Below are positions 51,502 to 60,597 of a stretch of 64,000 nucleotides of DNA, in pieces. The notes below the pieces were generated by a model. It searched no databases. It had not been told where the DNA came from and saw only the letters and a list, made by a program, of their open reading frames with translations. Within the stretch, counting starts at the first letter, position 1. Each line of letters begins with the position of its first letter. A program made the translations under genes and the position numbers. Location of the stretch: contig CAZNYS010000009.1 of the NCBI GenBank assembly GCA_964577305.1, positions 1 to 64,000 on the forward strand. The letters run 5' to 3'. Source of the DNA: UBA9300 sp964577305 (GTDB lineage: Bacteria > Bacteroidota > Bacteroidia > Bacteroidales > VadinHA17).

Positions 51502-51620
51502 GACGACAAAAGATTTATGACATAAGGTGTTACTTATTAGCATAAACAGTATAAGAAGGCGAAATAAAGTAGTGTAAATCTCCAACTCCTATAGCGTGGA
51601 TTTTCATGGCAGAACCCCTA

Positions 51621-51899
51621 TCAGAACGGGTTTAAAAATCTGAAAGAGGTAATAAGCCATATTAGTATTATTGCAACCAGATTCAGCAAAAATCCGGTTT
51701 TCATCATTTTATTGATTGTAAACTCATTGGAGCTGTATGCAAGGGCATTTGGGGGAGTAGCCACAGGTAGCATAAATGCACAGTCAGCTGCTATCCCTAT
51801 TTTCTGATCTGCACCATCAATAAGAAAATGTGATACCAGGAAGCTGGTGGTTAGTAAACCAATAATAATAATCAGCCACTTGTTTATCTTCAGGGACAT
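51621..51899 (-). pseudogene. C-terminal remnant of an SLC13 (DASS) transporter
   Basis: The 92 residues contain the signature AADCAFMLPVATPPNALAYSS, broken here by one residue from the usual AASCAFMLPVATPPNA of the SLC13 divalent anion:sodium symporters, and a final membrane helix. Intact proteins have about 450-500 residues. The part before IGIAADC (LLTTSFLV, then HFLIDGADQK) also skips the usual SNTATA segment, so at least one more deletion is likely. The missing front should lie to the right, where a remnant of another gene starts instead. Confidence 0.7.
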
Positions 51900-51916
51900 A
51901 TGCTGATAGTGATAGT

Positions 51917-52159
51917 ATGATTTTGAAAAGTACTAATTATCTTCATTCAGGACAAAAGCTGGTATTTATATTTTCCATAGTATGCTGTCGTCCGATAAAG
52001 ATAACTCTCTGGCTGATGCTTGCTAATGCCACCTGGGCAACCGTTGTTGTAAGCAAGGATAATAAGTCACTAAGGCTTAAATTTCATCGTTATTCCCTGT
52101 TTGTATGGCTTGTATGGCTGATTCCTTACTCCGGTGGCATGATCATGGCAATGAGTTGA
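51917..52159 (+). pseudogene. C-terminal remnant of an HsmA-like (TIGR03987) membrane protein
   Basis: Only about the last 50 residues (from near 52000) look like the family: LMLANATWATVVVSKDNKSL, then RLKFHRYSLFVWLVWLIPYS, then GGMIMAMS at the end. Residues before that do not match. With the SLC13 tail on the other strand, the two remnants lie head to head, their lost 5' halves both at the junction near 51900-52000. One deletion across a former divergent promoter region would explain both. Confidence 0.55.
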
Positions 52160-52186
52160 CAAGGACAGGTAATTTATGCTCGGCTT

Positions 52187-53254
52187 TCACCACTTTTTTC
52201 TGAACTGAAGAGCTACATTAACGAGCGCTATCATAACCGGCACTTCCACCAGCGGGCCTATTACTGCTGCAAAGGCCTCTCCTGAACTCATCCCGAATAT
52301 TGCAATGGCCACTGCTATAGCCAGCTCAAAATTATTACTTGCTGCCGTGAACGACAAGGTAGCTGATTGCTCATAACTGGCACCTATCTTTTTACTCATA
52401 AAGAATGACAGGAAAAACATCACCGTGAAATATACCAGCAACGGAATTGCAATCAGTACAACATCCAGAGGTATCTTAATAATGTATTCGCCTTTTAATG
52501 AGAACATTACTATAATAGTGAACAGTAGCGCGACAAGGGTAAGCGGACTGATTTTAGGAATAAACCTGGTATGATACCATTCCTTGCTCTTTACCCTTAT
52601 AAGAATGAAACGCGTAATGAACCCTGCGATAAAAGGGATGCCAAGGTAAATAAATACGCTTTCTGCAATCTTTCCTATGGTTATATTTTCAACGGCAGAA
52701 TTTGTAGGAACACCAAACCAGCCCGGTAGTATGGCAATAAAAACGTAAGCATAAAAAGAGAAAAACAGTACCTGGAATATTGAGTTAAATGCAACCAGGC
52801 CGGCTGCATATTGAGTATCGCCCCTGGCCAGGTCGTTCCAGACAATCACCATGGCAATACACCTGGCAAGACCAATCATTATTATTCCGTACATATAGGG
52901 CAGGTTTGCATTGTTTTCTCCGGGGAAAAGCTTAAAGAACAATATACCCAGCGCAAACATCAGTACGGGACCTATAACCCAGTTTTGTACCAGTGAAAAA
53001 CCCAGGACTTTATAATTCCTGAAAACATCACCAAGCTCTTCATACCTTACTTTAGCCAGTGGAGGATACATCATAAGTATCAACCCTATGGCAATAGGCA
53101 GGTTCGTTGTGCTATCCGGCTTTGACTTCAGTGATTCCCAGAATTCAGCTATAGCAGGGAAAAAGTAACCTGAAAGGATACCCACCGCCATTGCCAGGAA
53201 TATCCATAGGGTCAGGTAACGGTCTAAAAATTTAAGTCGCGGTTTTGAAGGCAT
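52187..53254 (-). CDS. acr3: ACR3-family arsenite efflux transporter
   Basis: A 355-residue membrane protein with ten helices. ACR3 marks: LDRYLTLWIFLAMAVGILSGYFFP start, GLARCIAMVIVWNDLARGD near 130 (conserved Cys), and AIFGMSSGEAFAAVIGPLVEVPVMIALV near 315. It exports arsenite using the proton gradient. It is the last gene of the operon arsR-glutaredoxin-permease-acr3, 13 bp after the permease. Confidence 0.94.
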   Translation of the reverse strand: MPSKPRLKFLDRYLTLWIFLAMAVGILSGYFFPAIAEFWESLKSKPDSTTNLPIAIGLILMMYPPLAKVRYEELGDVFRNYKVLGFSLVQNWVIGPVLMFALGILFFKLFPGENNANLPYMYGIIMIGLARCIAMVIVWNDLARGDTQYAAGLVAFNSIFQVLFFSFYAYVFIAILPGWFGVPTNSAVENITIGKIAESVFIYLGIPFIAGFITRFILIRVKSKEWYHTRFIPKISPLTLVALLFTIIVMFSLKGEYIIKIPLDVVLIAIPLLVYFTVMFFLSFFMSKKIGASYEQSATLSFTAASNNFELAIAVAIAIFGMSSGEAFAAVIGPLVEVPVMIALVNVALQFRKKW

Positions 53255-53267
53255 AATTTTAAATCGT

Positions 53268-54584
53268 TTATATCATTCCATAAATTAATCCTGAGATAGT
53301 TGCCATAATAACAACCAGTAGCAGGTAAACCATTGTTTTTTGGGTACCGAGTACTCCACGTATGACCAGCAGGTTGGGTAACGATAGCGAAGGGCCTGAA
53401 AGCAGTAATGCCAGGGCAGGGCCCTTACCCATGCCTGCTGATATCAACCCCTGTAAAATAGGTACCTCGGTAAGTGTGGCAAAGTACATGAAAGCTCCAA
53501 CGACAGATGCAAAGAAGTTTGAAAAAACCGAATTACCACCAACCAGATCAGCCACCCATTTATTAGGAATAATGCCCGCCATAGCAGTGTCGTCGTGGGT
53601 TGAACCCAACAAAAAGCCTGCTATCAATACGCCTATTGCCAGCAGGGGCATTATTTGCTTGGTAAAATCCCAGGTTGACAGGGTCCATTCTTTATTATCA
53701 GGATCTTTTTTGTCAAGCAGTGTGATGATGGTGATACCGGCAATGCCCACCAGAACAGGCACCATGGGAGATGTGCTTATAAAGGCTGAAGCAGCCGTTG
53801 CAAGGGCAGCAATAATAACATATTGCCATTTAAGTTTGAGTATATAGATCAATGAATAAACAAGTAATACAGCAAAAGCTGACGTGATATACCATTTGTT
53901 TGCCCATATCCAGTGCCATACACCGGAGGTGACATCTTCGGCAGGCTTTCCCCAGTTGGCAAATACAAGTATTAGAACCAGAGTAAAAAAATGAAATGCC
54001 GTTTGCCACATTGGGCGTTTTTCAGGGATATCGGGAAAATTCAGCTGGTCATCTCTTTTTGCTCTCTCGTCCCTACGGTAGATAAGGGACATGACAGAGC
54101 CTATGACAATAGCAAAAATTACTGCTCCTATGATCCGTGCCACGCCCATTTCAAATCCCAGTATACGAGCAGTCAGTATAATAGCCAGTATATTGATTGC
54201 GGGTCCGGAATAAAGAAATGCTATGGCAGGTCCCAGACCGGCACCACGTTTATGTATGCTTGAAAACAGGGGCAATATGGTACAACTGCATACAGCAAGA
54301 ATAGTTCCTGAAACCGAGGCTACCGAATAAGCCAGCCATTTTTTTGCTTTTGCACCAAAGTATTTCATAACAGCACCCTGGCTTACAAAAACTGCTATTA
54401 CACCGGCAATGAAGAATGCCGGCAGCAGGCATAATATCACATGTTCCTGTGCATACCACCTGGCCAGGTCGAACATTGCTGCGACAGCCTCCCTGAAACT
54501 GATACTCTCAACAGGCAGGAAATACGCAAAAAGAAATGAAATAATTATTAAGGCTAAAATTCTCAGCTCCCTCTTTAATTCCAT
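53268..54584 (-). CDS. Permease (DUF318/ArsP-like), possible metal or organoarsenical efflux
   Basis: A 438-residue protein with about ten membrane helices. The motif AVCSCTILPLFSSIHKRGAGLGPA near 98, with the paired Cys, and a matching second half (YFATLTEVPILQGLISAGMGKGPALALLLSGPSLSL near 375) define the DUF318 permease family, which includes ArsP, an exporter of trivalent methylarsenicals. Its place between the glutaredoxin-like protein and acr3 makes an arsenic-related role likely; the exact substrate is unknown. Confidence 0.82.
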   Translation of the reverse strand: MELKRELRILALIIISFLFAYFLPVESISFREAVAAMFDLARWYAQEHVILCLLPAFFIAGVIAVFVSQGAVMKYFGAKAKKWLAYSVASVSGTILAVCSCTILPLFSSIHKRGAGLGPAIAFLYSGPAINILAIILTARILGFEMGVARIIGAVIFAIVIGSVMSLIYRRDERAKRDDQLNFPDIPEKRPMWQTAFHFFTLVLILVFANWGKPAEDVTSGVWHWIWANKWYITSAFAVLLVYSLIYILKLKWQYVIIAALATAASAFISTSPMVPVLVGIAGITIITLLDKKDPDNKEWTLSTWDFTKQIMPLLAIGVLIAGFLLGSTHDDTAMAGIIPNKWVADLVGGNSVFSNFFASVVGAFMYFATLTEVPILQGLISAGMGKGPALALLLSGPSLSLPNLLVIRGVLGTQKTMVYLLLVVIMATISGLIYGMI

Positions 54585-54590
54585 TTACGC

Positions 54591-54836
54591 CTATTTATTT
54601 TTTATAATCAGTTCTTTAATTTCTTTTGTGGAGGCCAGTCTTCCGGAGAGTGCAACCTTTTCGTTTATTACCAGCCCCGGTGTATGCAGGATGTTGTACT
54701 GCATGATATTAATAATATCTTCTTCCTTGGTAATAATTGCTTTAATACCCAGTTCTGCAACGGCTTCACGGGTATTTTGCTCCAGTCTCTTACACTTTGG
54801 GCATCCTGCACCCAGTACTTTTATTTCCATTGTCAT
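54591..54836 (-). CDS. TM0996/MTH895-type glutaredoxin-like protein
   Basis: An 81-residue thioredoxin-fold protein. The redox motif CPKC (GAGCPKCKRLEQNT) is near residue 14, and ITKEEDIINIMQYNILHTPGLVINEKVALSG contains the cis-Pro. Such small proteins often sit in arsenic or metal operons beside DUF318 permeases. It starts 54 bp after arsR; that gap carries the second operator-like repeat. The gene ends 6 bp before the permease. Confidence 0.88.
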   Translation of the reverse strand: MTMEIKVLGAGCPKCKRLEQNTREAVAELGIKAIITKEEDIINIMQYNILHTPGLVINEKVALSGRLASTKEIKELIIKNK

Positions 54837-54854
54837 AATAATAAATTGTTAGTA

Positions 54855-54872
54855 GTTCGTAAAACAACGAAC
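54855..54872 (-). promoter_or_regulatory. Putative ArsR operator 2
   Basis: GTTCGT-AAAACA-ACGAAC is a perfect inverted repeat with 6-bp arms and a 6-bp spacer, in the gap between arsR and the glutaredoxin-like gene. It shares the TTCGTAA half and the TTCG-N8-CGAA geometry with the site at 55193. An internal, separately regulated promoter is possible (minus-strand TATGTTCG is close to TAnnTTTG). Confidence 0.65.
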
Positions 54873-54890
54873 ATAATAAATAAAAAAATA

Positions 54891-55190
54891 TCAATCACCT
54901 ATGAATTTCTTAAATAATTCTTTTGCCTCATTCCAGTTCTCCCTGTTGATGCAGTATTTTATCCTGGGGGCTTCAATCTCTCCCTGTATAAGTCCTGCAT
55001 CCTTAAGTTCCTTCAGGTGTTGTGAAAGAGTTGACTTGGCAATAGGTAATATCTCAGTCAGGTCACCGCTGTAGCAACAACTCTGCCTGGACAGCAATTC
55101 CAGCACATACATACGGATAGGGTGGCCCATTGCTTTTGCATACCGGGCCATTTTCTTCTGCCGTTCTGATATCAATTCCTCGTAATCCAT
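54891..55190 (-). CDS. arsR: ArsR-family metalloregulator
   Basis: A 99-residue winged-helix repressor. SRQSCCYSGDLTEIL (about 35-50) places a Cys pair in the helix where ArsR proteins bind As(III); the recognition helix STLSQHLKELKDAGLI follows. The C-terminal half has one more Cys (KYCIN). It should repress the operon until arsenite binds. It is the first gene; operator-like repeats lie upstream and just downstream. Confidence 0.92.
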   Translation of the reverse strand: MDYEELISERQKKMARYAKAMGHPIRMYVLELLSRQSCCYSGDLTEILPIAKSTLSQHLKELKDAGLIQGEIEAPRIKYCINRENWNEAKELFKKFIGD

Positions 55191-55192
55191 CT

Positions 55193-55217
55193 ATTCGTAA
55201 TTTACCGAACAAAGATA
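55193..55217 (-). promoter_or_regulatory. Putative arsR promoter (-7) and ArsR operator 1
   Basis: On the minus strand, TATCTTTG (plus positions 55217-55210) matches TAnnTTTG exactly and is followed at once by an inverted repeat, TTCG-N8-CGAA (plus 55194-55209), ending 4 bp before the arsR start. The repeat matches operator 2 in geometry and in the TTCGTAA half. Binding there would cover the transcription start. No -33 TTG was seen. Confidence 0.6.
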
Positions 55218-55312
55218 AATAATAATTTCAATTAGAAAAATATCATTATTCTATTTCATAACTCAAAGTAAAGCAACTCTTTAGCTCTATATATCTGTTT
55301 AAAACCTATATG

Positions 55313-56186
55313 TTATAAACTGTCAGGATCTATCACCAGATGCTTTATAGATCGGCGCTGGTAAGTATACGTGACGTGCAGCAGACCGTCAGATGACTGG
55401 ATGATTGCCGGATATGAATATTCCCCTTCCTGGCGCTCCAGGGTCATTACCGGCTTCCAGTTTATGCCATTTTCAGAAACTGTAATATTCAGCATGTTCC
55501 TGCCTTCAGGGAATCCGCTTTTACTTTTTGTATGGTTGTAAGCCAGTATATGACGACCATCGGCCAGTGTCAGGGCATCAATGCCTGAATCCGGGTTAGG
55601 GAGAATGGTTGCTGTCATATTGCTCCATGTTAGCCCGCTGTCATAAGACCAGCTTTGAGTTATGACGTTCTGTCGTGAGCGACAGAGAGCCTGCAGGTGA
55701 TTCACGGGGTTCCGACCAGGTTAAGCCATCATTATCAGATGTGACCAGCATGCCCCACCATTTTTGTGGACCCGGTCCAACTTTGTAGAATAACATTAAA
55801 GGGCCACTTTCAGCTTGAAAAAGAACGGGGTTCCAGCATGGATAACGCCCTCCGGTGTCCTGAATACCATTCACAACCTCAACAGGTTGAGACCACTTAC
55901 TTCCAATGTTCCTTGATATCCATATCCCAACATCCTTATGACCTTCGTGAGTGCCACCAAACCAGGCTGCAATAAATCCATTATCTGTTTCTTCAATTGT
56001 TGATGCATGACATTGAGGTGTCGGACTGTTATCAGGCGAGAATATTAATTCAGATATTATCAGGGGACCTTCGCAACATTCAGCCGGATCAGGAAGGATA
56101 TAGCTTACAGTATCAGTCTGGCCATATATGCAACTGAGAGTAAAAAACAAAAATATAATCGCACTTAATGATCTGCCTACAATCAT
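55313..56186 (-). pseudogene. BNR/Asp-box sialidase-like gene, internally deleted and frameshifted
   Basis: The first part (56186 to about 55705) has a signal peptide and the front of a sialidase-like six-bladed propeller: CHASTIEETDNGFIAAWFGG, an Asp-box-like region, GPGPQKWWGMLVTSDNDGLTW. After SEPRE the frame breaks, and a different frame resumes with LQALCRSRQNVITQSWSYDSG and TLADGRHILAYNHT, the back of the same family. About 100 central residues that normally lie between these two points are missing. The fusion point is near 55690-55705. Confidence 0.78.
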
Positions 56187-56356
56187 AATTTATTGTTTAG
56201 CAAACAACAGAGACTTAATAAAGACATTATAATTCTGAAATTTAGTAATTATATTGATCGGTGACAAAACTGGCTGTTATTTCTTAACGACAACTTTATC
56301 GTATAGCATATCGTTTAAACTTTAGAAATTTATTTCTTGGAATTTTATAATTTTGA

Positions 56357-58981
56357 ATGCCAGAAAAACAGGTTAATATTATGGATAAGAAAGTTCAAAT
56401 TAAAGATAAATTGAAAAAACCCCGTTTTAGAATAATTGGACTGAAAAATATACTTCTTTTGGCTTTGCTGTTTGCAGTGTTTCTTAATGCCTTGCCATGT
56501 ACATTATCAGGTGCACCCAGCGACACCACAAACCTTGCTCTTACAGCCTCAGTATCAACTTTATTCGTTTCTTCATGGGAAACCCTTACAGCTGTAAATG
56601 ATGGTTTCGATCCTTCAGGTTCATCAGACTATTCCCACGGAGCCTACGGCAACTGGGATGGCGAAGCAGCTTACAACCAATACAACTGGGTTCAGTATGA
56701 ATGGACCCTTGCAAAGCAACTGACATCTACATCTGTTTACTGGTGGGATGACGGCCTTGGTATTGACCAGCCTACCGAAGCCTATATTGAATATTGGAAT
56801 GGCACTTCATGGATACTGGCAGACTCTATCGGAACCGAACTTGACATGTATAATTCACTGAAACTTGATATCCTGACTTCAAGGATCCGTATTTATATGA
56901 AAAGTGTCATGGCTACCGGCATTATTGAGTGGAGGGTATTCGGTATTGAGGGTGGGCCATGCGATCCCACAGAAGTGATTCCAAATGTCCGGGTTAATGA
57001 TGGTCCGGTTCAGCAGGTGAATACTGTTAATATTATGGTTGGCGACTCGGTCTCTTTTCTCCCAGACCCGGCAGAGGGGGAGAACTGGAGCTGGTCGGGC
57101 CCGGTCGGTTTCAATGCCACAGTCGGTGAGGTTACCATAAGGGATGCAAGCCTGGAACAGTCGGGCACATATACCGTATGCTATATTAACGATTGCGGGG
57201 CAGCAACTACCTGCTATTTTCATTTAACAGTCAGAACTGACGATGATTTTTCTGTACCAATTACATGGACAGATTATGATCCTGGCATTAGCTACGATTT
57301 CAGGAATGAGTTCCCGGAATTAAGTGAACCGACGATGGTACTGGATGATTGTGAAGGGATTGTAGGGACACAGTCCTCGGGATGGTGGACTTTCAGGTGG
57401 GGAGCCACGGCAAATCCACTGGTCACATCAGCTGCTGTTACTCCTATGCTGCAAAGGATGAACACTGACTTTGCATATTTCAGGAATGAAATGGGCTGGC
57501 CGCCGGATAAACGCGCAAAAAACGGATACAAGAGTGCAATATATCTTTATGGATCAGGACTCTGTACTGATAACGCTTCCAATACTGAAACAGGAGGGTG
57601 GCAGAGCAGTATATACTACGAGGGTGAATACTGGCCAATGGTACTGATCTCCTATTACCCCGTCTACTGTTTCGATCCCAGCTGCCCTTACAATGACAGG
57701 GAGTATCAGATGGGAGCAGTGGTTCATGAAGGGATACATGCAATCCTGGCTGATCTGCCCGGTTGCAAACAGGCTGCATGGTTCCATGAGGGTGGTAACA
57801 CATGGTTGCAACAGGAAGCTTATGCCCGGCTATCGGGAGACTACAGTAGTATGGGATTCCTTAACGGGCCTTCATTTATAGCACCATTTATGCCCATAGA
57901 GTGTTACAGCGGATGGCTCCAGGATGACAGTTTTGGCGGACCTTCAGCCGAGGGAGTGAATATGTATGCGAACGGATCCCAGATCTGTACTTGGAGGAAC
58001 CTTCTCGGGGGAGTACAATATAGTAATATCTTTCCCACATTTCTTGGTATGACACTGGGCCAGGGAAGTATCCCATGGATATGGAGATACTGTGAGTCAA
58101 GAGTTCTTGAAGGAATGGCAACCACCCTGGGAGAATCACAAATGAGGCGACTGATCATGGAATACAGGGCAAAACAGGCACTTGTTGATATGGGAGAATG
58201 GACAGGTGCAATCATCGACCTGCTTGATTCACAGTTTGGTACACCGATCAAAGCTGAATGGAGCCCTTCATGGCTTAATCCTGATACCTGGATTGCCACA
58301 CCCTATGTCAAAACAACAAATAACGGAAGCGGCCTTCTTACGCCGGAATACCGGACTACTCCCGGGTGGTCGGGCGCAAACCAGATACCCCTTGTTGTCA
58401 GTGGCGAGATAGTTACTGTAAACTTCCAACCGATCGGTCCCAATATGGCCTGCCAGTTATGTTACCGGACCAGAGAAGGAGAGACAGTTTACAGTGCGCC
58501 GGTATATGGAGGAGACTGCAGCCTGAAGCTTGACCTGGAACCTGCGAATAATGTTGTCTTTGCAGTGATTAGTAATACTGATTATATATACGTTGGAGAA
58601 GAAACCCGTAAGTCTCATTTTGATTACAGGCTTCAACTTGTTGAGGGTGTTGTCGGTCCGGCAGATATACATAAAAGATTTTACGACTGGACGAAGACTA
58701 TTTCATCTCCTCTGGATATTGAACCTGTTTCGTCCGGTCCTGAAATAGTTATTTATCCAAACCCTGTCGATAAAGGATCTGTTTTTAATATTAGTTTTGA
58801 TGATCCTGTAACAGAGCCTGTTGAGGTGCAAATAATGAATTTAAGCGGGCAGGTGTTATGGACAGGGGAAGTAACCGGTGATTCATCAATCGATGCAGGT
58901 AAACTGCCGGGAACAGGAATCTATTTTATTGCCTTTCATACATTAGAAGGCATTACCATACGTAAAATAGTAGTCAGGTAG
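56357..58981 (+). CDS. T9SS-secreted HExxH-type putative metalloprotease with discoidin-like and Ig-like modules
   Basis: An 874-residue secreted protein. Signal region (hydrophobic stretch about 30-50), discoidin-like module (about 58-205, NLALTASVSTLFVSSWETLTAVNDG), Ig/PKD-like module (about 215-300), catalytic-like region with VVHEGIHAILAD near 460 (HExxH) and a Glu in WFHEGGNTWLQQE 15-20 residues later, and a C-terminal Por/T9SS sorting domain (about 800-874, IVIYPNPVDKGS and ending GIYFIAFHTLEGITIRKIVVR). The order suggests a secreted gluzincin-type peptidase or glycan-binding enzyme. TAATTTTG at 56348-56355 would be a perfect -7 element, and would favour the later ATG at 56381. Family not recognised. 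Confidence 0.75.
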   Translation: MPEKQVNIMDKKVQIKDKLKKPRFRIIGLKNILLLALLFAVFLNALPCTLSGAPSDTTNLALTASVSTLFVSSWETLTAVNDGFDPSGSSDYSHGAYGNWDGEAAYNQYNWVQYEWTLAKQLTSTSVYWWDDGLGIDQPTEAYIEYWNGTSWILADSIGTELDMYNSLKLDILTSRIRIYMKSVMATGIIEWRVFGIEGGPCDPTEVIPNVRVNDGPVQQVNTVNIMVGDSVSFLPDPAEGENWSWSGPVGFNATVGEVTIRDASLEQSGTYTVCYINDCGAATTCYFHLTVRTDDDFSVPITWTDYDPGISYDFRNEFPELSEPTMVLDDCEGIVGTQSSGWWTFRWGATANPLVTSAAVTPMLQRMNTDFAYFRNEMGWPPDKRAKNGYKSAIYLYGSGLCTDNASNTETGGWQSSIYYEGEYWPMVLISYYPVYCFDPSCPYNDREYQMGAVVHEGIHAILADLPGCKQAAWFHEGGNTWLQQEAYARLSGDYSSMGFLNGPSFIAPFMPIECYSGWLQDDSFGGPSAEGVNMYANGSQICTWRNLLGGVQYSNIFPTFLGMTLGQGSIPWIWRYCESRVLEGMATTLGESQMRRLIMEYRAKQALVDMGEWTGAIIDLLDSQFGTPIKAEWSPSWLNPDTWIATPYVKTTNNGSGLLTPEYRTTPGWSGANQIPLVVSGEIVTVNFQPIGPNMACQLCYRTREGETVYSAPVYGGDCSLKLDLEPANNVVFAVISNTDYIYVGEETRKSHFDYRLQLVEGVVGPADIHKRFYDWTKTISSPLDIEPVSSGPEIVIYPNPVDKGSVFNISFDDPVTEPVEVQIMNLSGQVLWTGEVTGDSSIDAGKLPGTGIYFIAFHTLEGITIRKIVVR

Positions 58982-58984
58982 TTA

Positions 58985-59714
58985 CTAATACCGTGCCGGA
59001 CCCCCTGGCAGGCTGTTTTTGATAAACTCCCTCAGGTCATTATTCGCCTTTTCCAGGTCTTCCCAACGCAGGTACATCATATGCCCGCTGCGGTAGCCTT
59101 TGAAGCTTAGCCTGTCCTTCATCTTACCACTGGGATCAATCTGCCACATGGTATATTTGGAGTTAAAATAAGTACATGCACCATCATAATAACCACCCTG
59201 GAACATATTTGTCAAGTCCAAGATATCGTGAATCGAGCCTTCCTATTGTATGACCATTTTTATTACGCAACAGCTCCTTCCAGAAGAATTGTGTAGGTAG
59301 GTCGAGATTATGCTGTATTATTGCTTTTTTCGATATGCCGGAATAATATGACATTTTTTTGGCAACTTCCTCTTTTTCAGCTTCCGGGATAAATCCACCT
59401 GCAGAGCCAGGTCCGCCATTGAAAGATATTAACAGTGGACGAGTATTCCTGTTCCCGGGAATGTCCCTGGTATAATAGGTATAATATAAAGTAGCAACTA
59501 CCACATCATCAATGCATACAGGCTGAGTACCTGTAGTGGCAGTATAAGTTATTTTTTCCCCGTTAATGGTGGTAGTATGCCTGGTTATGACAGTTGTATC
59601 AACTGGTGTAAGCCTGTCCTGTGACAGAACTGATGTTCCGGCTATTATCAAAAGAATAAAAAATAAGAATAACTTTTTTATTGAATAAGGTATTAGGTTT
59701 AAGCTTTTTACCAA
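58985..59714 (-). pseudogene. S10 family serine carboxypeptidase remnant
   Basis: The front (from 59714) has a signal peptide and S10-type start (TATTGTQPVCID, FNGGPGSA), but after NGGPGSA it jumps straight to GGFIPEAEKEEVAKKMSYYSG, a late part of the family. The segment with the catalytic Ser (GESYG) is missing. A second break near 59220 changes frame: SRYLGLDKYVPG stops, while the other frame continues with FQGGYYDGACTYFNSKYTMW and GYRSGHMMYL, the C-terminal part including the His region. At least two deletions have occurred; the protein cannot be active. Confidence 0.8.
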
Positions 59715-59747
59715 AATAATTCATTTTTTAAAAAATACTGATAGTAA

Positions 59748-60449
59748 TCAGGTTTTGGATCGATAGGTCCTGTAATTATTAATATAGGACAGACCCTGAA
59801 AAAGGATTGTAAGACCGAATAAAAACCATGGGCCACTATCGGAGAAATCAAAATAAGCAACAGATCCAATGACCACGACAACATACCATAAGCAAAGCAA
59901 GATACCTGCAACAAGCTCATTAAACCAGGAGACAATAAAGCCTGAATAGAAAAGGGCTGCAAGAACAGGAAACAGGATAAAGGGGAAACTTGAATAATTA
60001 AGTGGATCGCGTAAGATGCCTGCCATGATAGTAATAGCATAAAGAATGGCATAGTTTACTATTAGCAATCTAAGTACAAATCTCCAGTAAATCTGATTTG
60101 TTGGTTGTGTACCGGCTTTGCTCTTATACACCTTCAGATTCATCAGAACACCGATTACCAGAGCCGGAACCGCAAGTACCATAACCATTCCGGCTTCCTC
60201 CCATATAAACCAGCTGAAAAGCCATATCACAATGTTCCATACCTGAAGCAATAAACCACTTATCTTAAGATTGAACCAGCTGAAAATGGTAGCGGCCAGG
60301 AAGACTAAGAAGATCAAAATAACTAACAGGCAGTCAATACTTATAAGGTTAGTTTCACCTGGGACAAACTCACTTATAAGGCCTGCCATGTAAACTGCAC
60401 AATAGATTGAAGTTAGAATTTGCAGAATATACTTAGATAAGGTTTTCAT
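59748..60449 (-). CDS. Membrane protein of unknown function, about seven helices
   Basis: A 233-residue hydrophobic protein with a repeated two-part layout: two similar halves (about 1-110 and 125-233), each with three or four helices and an SWFN motif (FSWFNLKISGLLL near 60 and VSWFNELVAGILL near 175). This suggests an internal duplication. No family recognised. It lies between two decayed genes and appears intact. Confidence 0.6.
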   Translation of the reverse strand: MKTLSKYILQILTSIYCAVYMAGLISEFVPGETNLISIDCLLVILIFLVFLAATIFSWFNLKISGLLLQVWNIVIWLFSWFIWEEAGMVMVLAVPALVIGVLMNLKVYKSKAGTQPTNQIYWRFVLRLLIVNYAILYAITIMAGILRDPLNYSSFPFILFPVLAALFYSGFIVSWFNELVAGILLCLWYVVVVIGSVAYFDFSDSGPWFLFGLTILFQGLSYINNYRTYRSKT

Positions 60450-60597
60450 GATATTAGATGGTTAAGGTTAAGTTGTTAATTGTCTATTAAAGATATGAAT
60501 TTTACAATACTGCACTCTAACACTACCTAAGCCTGGCACAGACCTCCGGATCCGTGCCAGCGGAGGCCGATATTCCATCGTTACTTTATTGCGCTCA

